The translations under genes were made by a program, and so were the position numbers. Under the pieces are notes generated by a model that made no database searches, was not told where the DNA came from, and worked only from the letters and a program-made list of their open reading frames with translations. A DNA stretch of 38,156 nucleotides from positions 1,534-39,689 of the forward strand of contig CAMPET010000138.1 in assembly GCA_946803715.1 (NCBI GenBank), given 5' to 3'. Origin of the DNA: Beroe ovata (Eukaryota; Ctenophora; Nuda; Beroida; Beroidae). Positions 10,901 to 21,800 of this stretch are shown in pieces (positions within the stretch are counted from its first letter, which is position 1; the number at the start of each line of letters is the position of its first letter).

Positions 10901-13900
10901 ACTCCTAAGAAGGAACAAGTACCACTGGTCCTCCACTGAGCTTGGACCTTGCAGAACCTATCTCCATAATATACATCATAGGCTGAAATGATCAGCAAAT
11001 ACAATCCTGAATTCAAGTCGCCTATGCTTATCATCAGGATCCAAAATTTATTGGTCAGAGCTGTAACATTCTTAGATGAAAAGGCCATTCTTATGCTCCG
11101 AAAAATATTGATTATGTTAAGTATAACAGCCAGTGTGCCATAAATCCATGAGACAAGTTTTAAAAACGAGCCCTCCAATATTTCCTTAGTGCACTCGTCA
11201 TTGCACTCGTCTGAGAAATCAAGGCAGTGAAATTTTCCATCACATTTGTGGGTCTTGGGTATTAACTGTACCGGTTCCGTGCACTTGAAGTGGTTTGTAC
11301 AATATTTTTCATCCTCATAATTGCCACAATCGTCAACAAGGTCACAAACTTTGGAGTGAGGAATGCACTTTTTTGATTTTGCACACACAACGAAATTATT
11401 TTGGTAATTATCATGTTGCCGTACTAGTAACGACAAGTATGGCTTCCCCTTGTTGTCCTTTGCGTATGTTTTTACAGAAGACTGTTGGAATTGGCCCTTA
11501 CAAGAATCACTGGTTGGGGCGTTTTTAAGAGGACATTCAGAGTTTATACAAGAACCAGTGCAACTCAAGTAAACATATGATTCCCCAAACATATGATCAC
11601 AATTGTGCTTATGTATCACTGGAAGCCTGATGTGTGCGATAACCTCTTCAGTTAAGCCGAGTATTTGGTGTTTGGGGTAGATGAAGGAGGTTTGCTCACA
11701 TGATTCGTGACGGAGGAAAGCTAAGTTACTCATACCTGGTAGACATCCCAGAAGGTTTTTTGTGCTGATTTTTGCACCTTTTTGCTCCTTGACTGTGGTT
11801 GAGATCTCTGGAAAGCTCCTGGATACTTTACATACATGATTTTCAGAACCGCAACTCTCGACCCCATCACAGAGATTGTGATATTCTACAAATTTTATGT
11901 TCGAGTCTTTGCAAAGGAAAACATCCTGGCAATTGTTGTCGTGGGTTTCGAATCTCATCGTTTTCCCCTTTCCACACGTTGGCCAGTCGCCAGTTTCATC
12001 TTCCCCATCAATGCAGTCTTCTATACCATCACCGAGCCATGGAATTGGGAGTTGAGTTGGAAGCATTTTAGAGTCCGGGTGCCCTTTCCGGAGGCATCGG
12101 TCCTTCGTTAGATGGCGACATATGACGTCTGTTTCATCACTTCCATCTAGACAGTCTTCCATTCCATCACACATCTTATGCTTGTGTACGAAACATACCC
12201 CTGACGTCTGATAGCAAATGTTTTCTAACTCATCGTCACATAACGGACTCTTTCCTTTACACAGCATCAGTTTCGAGACTGTGGATGTGTAATTATTAAT
12301 CTGACAAATGACACCTACCCTTGCTACATCAGAACAATTGGTTTGATCCATGAAATCTTCACAGAGGGCAAATCTGTCAATGTCCGTGATGGTACATCTG
12401 GTATAATTCAAGACAACGCGCCTTTCGTATTTCCAGTCCCCATCTTTGTGATACTTGAATATACATGTGCTCTGATTATTTTGGGCAGTTATTTCACAGT
12501 TTGCTTCGTCCTCTCCCAAAACACACCATTTGTTCCCGTTACAAATTGAGTGGGGGTTAACGTAGTCGATATCATATATGTCACCGGCCACTGAAAAGTT
12601 GCAGTATAATCCATATCGGAAGCCATTGCACTCCGCTTCATCCTCGCATCTTAGTGCACTCCTATCACACTTACCGTCACAAACAATGCTCTTGGCGACT
12701 GATGTGTTGGACCTCAACAAAACTCTTTCCTCCTCTTCCACTTTAACATCACATCTTCTTTCATCTGGGGCATTGTTAATGCATTCCTCAAACCCGTTGC
12801 AAATGTATCCTACCATGGTTTTACCCAACTTTATGAAACCTAGTGAGGTTCTGCAGAGGAAATCTCCACAGAGAGAGGAACTTCCCATGGAATTAGCATT
12901 TGCGATTTTCTCGGACACGGTCTTAGTTTCAATTCCGCACAACTGATAGAACAGAGGGTCTCTTGGACAAACTTTATTGAACTGATCGTCGTAGATTGTG
13001 TTGGAGTTAAAACATTTGAAAAACGTTTCGTCTTTCTCATTCTTGCACACATACTTCATGTAACCATTCCAGTCAACGAGAGAGCACTCTAATCTTGGAC
13101 TTTCATCTGAAAGAGACGCAATTATGACATTTTGCATCATTGAGGAGTTCGGCCTATCGAAATAAACGCGATGTGGATACTAATACTATGATAGTTATTC
13201 TACTATGACAGTAATTCGTTTCATCAAATGTGTCAGGGTTTACTTATGCTAACTGTTATCCGAGGGAGGACCATTGTTATTACCTTTGTTTTTATCTGTG
13301 ATTTCCTTTATCTTATCTTGAAAGGACGACCTCCTTAGTTCACTCGTTGCAGGGTGCTCGTTGCGAAATCCACTCTCCGAAATCTTGCTCTCGCCGCTGT
13401 TATCTGCATCGTGTCCAGTCTCTGCCCCCCTATTAGTGAGAGCCAATGTATCTGATCCGCGATGGCTACGCATTGATACGGTTGTTTGATCACTGTCAGG
13501 GTAGCTATGGATGCATATCCACATCGAGCAACATAATAAGAAAATGGGTGTGACCCTCTGAATTGCCATCACTCGATCTCTTGAAGATGATCTTTGAGAT
13601 CTGAAAGATTTATCGCTGGAATTCTCCCTTTAAATGTTGGTGATAAAAAGGTCGTAAGAGGTTCAACCTTTTATCTATGTTCTTAAATAGCGGTATATTA
13701 TGTGCTTTCAAATTTCGTGCCGATAGATTAATCGAATCGAGTCAAATTTATCATCCATTGATAACAGTGCATTGATGTCAGACAGCTATATTTGACTGTC
13801 CGAGGCACTTATCAGTTGATTGTTTCGATTCTCTGAGCAGAATCATTTAAACAAATGACTTTTAGCGATAGATTGTCTGCTCTTCAAGCACCACATTAAC

Positions 13901-14386
13901 TCCTATTTGTCCGGCGATGATTTCTTAATAGTTAAAGTGTCCCCGTATTTTGCACAGTCTCTTACATACTCGAGTACTTGCAAGTGGGGACGTATTCCTA
14001 TCACTATCAGTATCACCTACTATAACACCATCCGCGATCCGCCGATCCTCTATAACTCAATCTTGTTGAAGAAGGCATCAAAAATGACTGTTATCATTGA
14101 CACATGGGTCACGTCTCACTTTATTGATACAATTACAACACTGTAACACTCCTTGACCGTACACTCGCAGGACTACGAAGGAGATGACAAATCGGCGTAC
14201 TCGACGTGCTCGGTCGTAACACTCAACGACTCTATCCTCCATTTGAAGCAAATAAACAAGAATCTTGCGTTGGTATGCATCCAACAAGCACAACCCGACA
14301 CTGTTTCTATACAGGGTATTTTGGATTATAATTTCCAACAACTGAAAAGTGGTATTCATGAGGTTTTGAAATTTGCTAATTTATAA
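7932..14386 (+). CDS. RRAGC: Ras-related GTP-binding protein C/D (RagC/D), eight exons
   Basis: Exons: 7932-8078, 8249-8398, 8527-8703, 8786-8906, 8988-9027, 9125-9272, 9503-9601 and 14171-14386. All have GT-AG borders and compatible phases, giving about 365 residues (human RagC is near 400). RagC/D pairs with RagA/B on the lysosome and recruits mTORC1 when amino acids are present. Exon 2 opens with the P-loop ([13 protein letters not shown]) and the RagC-type KMSANET...FLEST switch stretch. Exon 3 carries WDFPG (G3) and exon 4 HKSD (G4). Exon 6 has [10 protein letters not shown], and exon 7 has [12 protein letters not shown] leading into the C-terminal roadblock domain, which exon 8 completes ([16 protein letters not shown]). 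I chose ATG 7932 because the upstream open frame has no ATG. Exon 5 is only 40 bases. The last intron (9602-14170) contains the whole of receptor B on the other strand. Confidence 0.93.
9808..13569 (-). CDS. LDLa-repeat rhodopsin-type GPCR (receptor B), nested in RagC intron
   Basis: Exons 13284-13569 and 9808-13106 with a phase 1 intron, the same structure as receptor A; about 1194 residues. Exon 1 starts at ATG 13569 with a signal peptide ([20 protein letters not shown]), then a Ser/Asn-rich linker unlike that of receptor A. Exon 2 carries Cys-rich LDLa-type modules, then seven membrane segments with CWCPF in TM6 and NPIFY in TM7. TM3 ends in SRFYG, again without a classical DRY. There is a long second extracellular loop. 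No leucine-rich repeats are visible. Large parts of the ectodomain are nearly identical in DNA to receptor A, while the N-terminus, several membrane segments and the cytoplasmic tail are diverged; the tail after NPIFYD is unrelated in sequence. The gene lies antisense within the last intron of RagC. Ligand unknown. Confidence 0.88.
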
Positions 14387-16494
14387 TCAAGGCCATAGAA
14401 TATGTTCTCATAGACCTTGATTTGCCTCGGGCCTATCTATATCGTGCTTTCCCATGGTTCCGCGACCCGGCTCTAACAGCAGTCGATGAGGTTGACGTAA
14501 AACTAGGAAAGGATTGCTTGCGCAATCGACTCGCGCTCGCTCATTTCCGTGATAGGTGATAAATTTTAATTGCTGCTGTGATTTTTGGATTTGATCGCAT
14601 AGATTTTGGTTTTCATATCTCGTCTTAATTCACCTGCAATCTCCACTTCCAGTACGTCACTGACTAGTGACTACTGTCGATCATGTCAGATGTTACCAGA
14701 CCTGTTTTTTGCGCGCGCCGCTGCGTGACCCAAATACCGTGAGGGCTGCGCGTCTCCGGCGCGGGCCACGTGTTAATGGTCTTCACGACGCGACTTTTCA
14801 GATCACCGAGTAAATAAGGGGGCGCAACGTGTGCAGTGTGCTCAGGAAAGTCCCGTCGCGTCTTCGGTGCGGTTTGCATTTGCGCGTTGCAGGATTTTAC
14901 CCTACTGTCGGCGCCGCGCAATTGTCACTCCGCCCTTGGCCTTGCCAAAGATAAAATCCCGCCAGCAAGGCCAGGGTAGCTGGTGAAATCATACAAGATA
15001 ATCGCGCGTTTGCGTTGATGGGTTCAGCGTGTCGATCGCATCGATGATAAGCCTTGTCGAGAATTTCGTTTCACGCGCGCGCGGGTTCAAACTTATTCTC
15101 GGACGCAAGCCGTGCCGCTTCACGGCTTGCATCAGCGCGGTCCTGCATCGCATGACAAGGGCCCAGCTGAAAGATTTAAAAAATCTTTTGGCAACGCGAT
15201 GCGAGCCGCGAACTGAGAATATAATTGTTATTGCGCGAAACGAACTTCTCGACAGGGCCAGGGGCTATCACATCATCGATCGACAAAGGGTTATGAAACG
15301 TGAGTCATCGCTGCAATTTGGTAGGGGTTATAAAGAGTTCAATGTGAGAGAGGAATTGTCTGGCTATGCGCGACCGCTGATGCAAACCTCGAGCAACTGG
15401 TGTGGAGTGAGAGCACCAAACAACTGTACCCCTAAATGTTGCTTCAAGGGATTAATGGAATTATAGCATTGAAATTGTTGGCAGGGAATAGGGAATAGCA
15501 AGATTGGTCTAAAATTTAATACAGAATAGGGAGACAGCTGGTTGGTTTTAGTAGGCTATAGGTAAGGCTGAGTTGACAGGAAATCTGACAGGCTGCAAGC
15601 AGCATAAAGATAGCGGTAATTTGGGGGATAATATCCCAGCAGCCAGCACATTCGTATCCACTGGGCAAGTTTATTTTCTTCTTGAAACAGTGTAATCTTG
15701 GGAAGGGTTGGGGTTTCACTATGTTCAAAGGACTTTTGAGAGGTTATAGATTCACTCATAGACTGAAGACTCTTGAGAGAGCTATAGACATCGGGGGCAT
15801 ATGCCATTCAGGGTAATATAAGGGAAGGGATTCATTTTCGTTCAAAAGGAACTTTTGTTTCAAGAGCATGAAAGAGCCTCACTGCAAATTTTAACTGGGA
15901 TTAACTTCTGGGGAGGCCAATGATATGTCATAAGGAAATCTGAAGCATTAATTGGTAGAGTTTCTTCTACTTGGTAGTTTCATATAAGGTCAGCAGAGTT
16001 CTGACCACCATGTTGATGAGTTGTTCACCATGCCCACCATGAGTTGGATCAGCTGCACCTGCACCAGTTGACTGGAGGGGCTGAAAATTTGACAACTTGT
16101 TAAGTATGCATCAAAGCATTCTGCTGTCTGCAGCTTCCATATGGCTATGCAGTAGGTATCCTACACTATAGTCCTCGTTAATTGAGAATGGTATACGTGG
16201 GGACCAATAACAACACAGATACATCCAATGGAAATCAAGAAACACTCACGTGATTGAACCCATTGAAATCATTTTACTGTTCTTAATCTTGATGTCACAA
16301 CGAAATTTTTTCTGCCCATTCTTCTTTAGCATTGAAAAGGGACAATTTATCACAGTTTTTGCTTTTCACTAGAGTATGCTTTCTGTTAAATATTATATAA
16401 GTACTATCATATTATCATATCTTTCTAACTGAATCCTGATTATCATCGTGAAGTTTTGAAAAAAAGCTCTTACAACGATCCTCAATAGGGTAGG
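14387..16494. other. Intergenic region, GC-rich island and unassigned open frames
   Basis: Between the RagC stop and the KDEL receptor start. 14690-15300 is conspicuously rich in CpG and GCGC runs compared with its surroundings. A 145-codon plus-strand frame (15029-15466) lies in it but has no recognisable domain. On the minus strand, 15556-15807 and 15967-16080 are open and could belong to a small unrecognised gene. Confidence 0.45.
15967..16080 (-). CDS. Possible terminal exon of an unrecognised minus-strand gene
   Basis: On the minus strand a good acceptor (AAATTTTCAG) is followed by 37 open codons ending in TAG. The peptide has a Gly/Ala/His-rich start (GAGAADPTHGGHGEQ) and a helical end (LINMVVRTLLTLYETTK), which looks more protein-like than random sequence. 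I cannot identify the family. Upstream exons would lie between 16081 and 16494; one open stretch near 16270-16340 ends in a GTGAGTG donor, but I cannot join it with confidence. Confidence 0.3.
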   Translation of the reverse strand, partial: PLQSTGAGAADPTHGGHGEQLINMVVRTLLTLYETTK

Positions 16495-18331
16495 ATGAAT
16501 ATTTTCAGACTTTGTGGTGACTTGTCCCACTTAGTTGCCATCATTATCCTGCTTCTCAAGATATGGAAGACGAGATCTTGTGCAGGTATGTTCTCCAAAA
16601 TGCACCAGGACTTCTCAAATCAAATTCCACCTTTTTTTATAAATGAAGACATGGCTCCAATACCTAGCATTTTGAAACTCTCTGACGTACAATTGTTATT
16701 AGACCTTCTATTGTTTTACTAATAATGTCACAGGTATCTCTGGAAAGTCCCAGGCACTATTTGCTCTAGTGTTCTGCACCAGATACCTTGACCTTTTCTT
16801 CAGCTTCATATCCGCTTATAATACCGTAATGAAGATTATCTACATCTCATGTGCCCTCGGTGAGTGTGGAGATTTTTTAATATCAATTTCCATTTCATTG
16901 AGCAAGATCTGAATAGGATAAAGTCACGCTATCCGCGGTCATTGTCCCTCTTTCATTGATGAGTTGAATTCGAACCAATTTCGATTGTCACTGAATGAAT
17001 TCGATTTTCCTTAGGAACGTGCTATCTTATCTTCATGAAGTTCAAGCCAACTTACGACAGTAACCATGATACATTCCGTGTTGAGTTTCTTGTGGGACCT
17101 TGTGTTATTATGGCACTTATCTTCAATCACTCCTTCACTGCTACCGAGGTTTGTATTACTGGTACTAATGTCCTATCCCACTGATATGAATATTGTGTCA
17201 ATTGCGATACTTATAGTTGATACTAATAGTTGACATATTGATACTTTTGAGTCTTTCCGTGCATTTTGGTAATACCAATCAATGTCCAATATAGGTTAGA
17301 TGTTTAGAACTGATTATGATCTTGCCATTGCCTGTTTTCTGTCAAGTTTTTGACGATACCTATGACGTCATTACCACCAGATTCTCTGGACTTTCTCCAT
17401 CTACCTTGAGGCTGGTGCTATCTTACCCCAATTGTTTATGATGTCCAAAACTGGCGAAGCTGAAACCATCACAAGGTAAAGACTGTACAAGAATATGAGA
17501 AAAATGTGCCTTTTATTTGTCATCATTTATTCTTAGCAAATTTATTTTGTTCATTCAACGTGTTCACGTATTTCAGCCACTACCTATTCATGTTGGGAGC
17601 TTATCGTGCCCTCTACATTTTCAACTGGATCTACAGATATCACTATGAGGGATTCTTTGACCCCATCGCCATCCTTGCTGGAGTTGTACAGACTGTCCTC
17701 TACATCGACTTCTTCTACCTTTACATCACTAAGGGTGAGTCCGAAATCATGCAATTAGTGTTCAGCTGCTCTTTCGCCAAGCATTGGGAATTCCTAAGTG
17801 GAAGTTAGGAGAGCTGATGCCTTCCGAAGTGTTTCGTGAAAAAGCGCAGATTCTTGACATAGACTAATTCCTGTTGGACACCTTGCACCCAGAATTCACG
17901 TCCTCAGTGCGGCATACAGACGCAGATATCTAATTTTGTAACTTTTTTAGAATGTTTTGCTGGAACGCGCGATGATCGTATCGTTATGCAAATACAGAGA
18001 ATTTGCGCTGAAGCCCATGACGTGTCGCGCGCATTTGCGCGTTCCCGTCCCAATTAAATCAATTAAGATCGTCCTTAAAACGCATTCAAAATCTCCATGA
18101 TTGGCCTTCCAGTATAACCTGATATCAACCATCCACCCTATTTACGATGAAGCATGTGAAGAAGCCGTGCACATGTATTTACCACGTTTTCAACGACACG
18201 TCACCACAAATGAGTGATTCCTATCGCGGAATAAAGTGGGTCCGTTAATAATTGTTTACAAATACACGAAATATGCTGATAATTTGATCATTTCAGTGCT
18301 CAAAGGAAAGTCCCTGGTTCTTCCTTGCTAA
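16495..18331 (+). CDS. KDELR: ER lumen protein-retaining (KDEL) receptor, six exons
   Basis: Exons 16495-16585, 16734-16859, 17015-17148, 17381-17475, 17577-17734 and 18297-18331, GT-AG throughout, give 212 residues, the usual family length. This seven-helix Golgi/ER protein binds C-terminal KDEL/HDEL signals of escaped ER proteins and returns them in COPI vesicles. The opening [20 protein letters not shown] and the blocks [73 protein letters not shown] and [14 protein letters not shown] are the signature of the family. Every coding segment is intact. The final exon is only 35 bases. Orthologue type (KDELR1, 2 or 3) cannot be assigned, as those arose within vertebrates. It converges with INTS4. 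Confidence 0.96.
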
Positions 18332-18844
18332 AGAACATGAAGACAAATGACGATACACTGCTTCATTAGGATTGAAGGATACAATTGGAGCGTGATGGTC
18401 AATAATCCGTCATTCAAATGCTCCAGGGAATAATAAAAACTACAAATGACGCAACTATTGCAATTGTAGTTATAGCTCATCAGCTCTTTTGAAACAGTCT
18501 AGTTCAGAGTAATTTAACTGCTTTTCATCGAGTTTCATGATAGCCCCCTTGCAAGTTTTAGTTCCGTTATTTTAAACAGTTTCCAGTTATCCTATATTCC
18601 TTACTGAGTTTAAACTCGATAGTTTCAGTGTTAACTTACTTTCAATATCAAAAGTGGCAATCTTTAGTTTCATATTGCATAATGTAAAGCTTATATTATT
18701 AGATCATTTCATTCCAGAATTAAAATAACTTGTCTCACTGACTATAATGTGCACACGCAGCGCTTGCGGAGTGTCTGGGTCACGCAGCGCGGGAACAGAC
18801 TATAGTGTAACAGATGTACATTACGACGAGCTTTGGTCACGTCT
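18332..18844. other. Convergent 3' spacer KDELR / INTS4
   Basis: The 3' ends of KDELR (plus) and INTS4 (minus) face each other across this stretch. Apart from the AATAAA at 18432 it holds a short GC-rich block (18751-18797) flanked by the imperfect direct repeat gactataatgt / gactatagtgt at 18740 and 18798. I see no gene. Confidence 0.6.
18432..18437 (+). terminator. Candidate polyadenylation signal of KDEL receptor
   Basis: AATAAA about 100 bases after the KDEL receptor stop codon, a typical distance for a cleavage and polyadenylation signal. Confidence 0.55.
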
Positions 18845-21800
18845 TCATTTTGGAAGTCTGGGATGAACTTTCATTTGTACTGGCTCCGACAGTTCAAGCC
18901 ACAAACTCCCAGTCCCGAAAATTTCATGAAAACTCAAGTCATTCTCTTCCACTTCGTATCGTTTGACTATCGTCAGTTCGATAATCCCGGGGTGAGACCA
19001 TGCTGAGCCGCCAACAAACACGGTATTTTGATAATAATCCACCAGAGCGCATTCCACTGCTGGCTGACATACAACGTCCACAGACCCAGGGTATCTGATC
19101 CGAACCGCCAGGTCGCAAGCTTCAACATTCCTCGTTTCTGCCTCTACTTGTATCGAAAACGAGAGGTGGGAAGGAAACTCGTTTACCCTGTCTGTGTTAG
19201 TGGCTGGGGATAAAATGGTGGCGGTTGACTGTGTGATCGCTGTACTGATAATGGGATGGGGACTGTTCAAAAAGTAGTGGATGAGATTGAAGTGTCCTCC
19301 CCCCTGAACTTGGCTTGGTAGTTCAAGAGACTGGGATTTTGAGAACGCTACGACATGATGAAGATATCTGTCCAGATCTTTGTCTGTAACTTTGCTACCC
19401 GCAATATGGTCACGAAGGAATTGGATCATGTACAACTTTACAAGCTTCCCAGTTAGGACGATTCGCGGAGAGCCTGAAAAGCATGACTGGAATAGGCATA
19501 CGTCGTACACCAAATGCTTTATTTTGGTTAACACCCGATGAGATCCGTCTGACAGTCTCTTTCTCTCATGCTGCTTGAGTATGCGGAGTTTCATGAGAAT
19601 AGTCAGTAACAGAGACGCGTATCTCGTCTGGGGCTGGATGAGAGATGAACATTTCTGAATTTTCAAGATGTCTTCCGTGGTTTTAGTCATGGCAGCGAGG
19701 CTGGAGCCGGACTTGCACAAATTCATGAACTGCTTCACGACGGAATTTAGGGATTCTGTGATCGAATTGAAATCCGTATCAACACCTGAGCTTTTCAGTA
19801 TTTTGTGTACCTGAAAGCAAGTTCGAAATGTAACATGATGATTGGTTACCCACACTTGTGACTTTTTGACTCGCACGTAATTATAGTTCAAAACAGGAAT
19901 ATAACACAATTTCTCACCTGGGGCAGATGTGGTACAAGTTCAGGAAGAAGGCTGTAGATGTATATGTAGTGTCTCGGGGTGTATTTGTGGAAAAACGAAA
20001 AGATGACCGAGTTGTGTTTAGCTGCGTTCAGAACTAGGATCATCGTAGCGATATACGAAGTATCGTCTGTGCTCGGTTCTGTTTGACACAGGTATGGATG
20101 CTTGCTGTAGGTATAATTCACAGTTACAGTATTCCAATACAATGATGATGATAACATTGGGTGGCGCTTGCAAATATTGGCGTGGGCCGCGCATACCAGC
20201 TTTGCGCGCATGCAAGAAGTATGTACTGCGCGCGCCATATAATTGAAAATTCGCGCCGAGGATTCTATCATGAATGCTTCGCGCCTTCCAAAAACAAAAC
20301 GAGAATCTGAACATTGCCACTTTGGTCAGCTTGAGTTACCTGAGCATTTCTGGCGCTAGTAGGGCAACGAAGTCACTGTTGTTGTTGCCGACACCCATGA
20401 CACACTTGTAAATACTACTCTTGTCTTGTGGATACTTCTTCAGATTGTCAAGTAATCCTCTGAGCACTCGTCTTACAGCTGCCTGTACAGCAATATCAAT
20501 GCGAACAAGCAAGTGTGACGATTGGTATATCAATCCATCAAGACATGCTGACAACACTTTATGACTGTGACATAAAAACACTGATCATGGAATTCGTTGA
20601 CAACAGTACGTCAAAATAGGCAAGTGTGACGATTGGGGAGGCCATTAGTCACAACTCCTTGACACCACTTCAAAGCAGTGACGTAAGAATGCTGATGATG
20701 GAATTCAATGACACCAGTACGTCAGAACAGGCAAATGTGACGAACAGGACACCCATTCACTGCATTTCTGATTCTTAAGAAGAATGCAGATCGCGCCCCA
20801 GGCAAGAAAAGAGCACGCGGTTAGCTGACCCCTATTCAAGAGTAATAATAGCCCAGCGGCGTATTCACGCCATGGTTGAACAGACAGCGCATATTTGCAT
20901 TGTGATACAAAAGATTGCCGACTAAATATGTAGAGGATACTGGCTTCTATCGTAAAGAAGCATATCATCAAAAATACACAATAGACCACCCGCATGACTA
21001 TGTAAACGCAGACAAAGACCCCCCTTCCTCCGCAAGATACAATATAACGCTATCATACCTGTGAGTTCAGTTTGCAGGCGGAGATCAGTTTGTGAAGGTT
21101 ACTTCGTATTTCCACGTTTCGTTCCTCCAGAACGCTCATAACAGTTTCCAGCTGATCTTCGTGTAGATGGACGTGCTGAGAGTGTGTTCTTGTTTTTGAG
21201 GATGATAATCAGTGCACTAACAAACGAACACATGAATTCTTATACACGAGAAATGACATACAATGACTCACACACACTCACACACACTCACACACTCACA
21301 CACACACATACACACACACATACACACACAGACATGATCGCGCACGTCACACAATCACACTAAGCTCACACACAAACACACTGTATGTTTGTGTGTATGT
21401 GTGTCATACTTGGCGTTTGGCCGCTTTACACATATCTCAGATCATTGGAGCTATAATCGCATACCTCTTCAGCACTTATTATAAAACAATTATATAGCCA
21501 CTTATCTTGATGTGGAGCAAATTATATAAGCCATGAACGATGAGATATAATTAGTTTTCATGTCAATGGTTTTGATGTGGGACTTGAGACGACCAAAAAC
21601 GTGATCTTACCATGAATACGAGGGGGAGGCACGGCGATTGATTCCCAGTGCACCAGGACATCTCTCGATCCATCTCTCTATTAGCAAAAGACACACACAC
21701 ACACACACACACACACATAATATCATAGTTCCGATCTTGACACGAATAATGCGGTCAGCAGGAATTTGTCATTCCGATCCAATATATTAGTAACCGTTTA

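Noticed and set aside
13570-13572. Extra Met at the start of receptor B
   Set aside because: The codon is GTG; the ATG is at 13567-13569 and gives a clean signal peptide.
15029-15466. 145-codon plus-strand open frame
   Set aside because: It lies in a GC-rich island where long frames arise by chance, shows no domain or splice support, and has odd composition.
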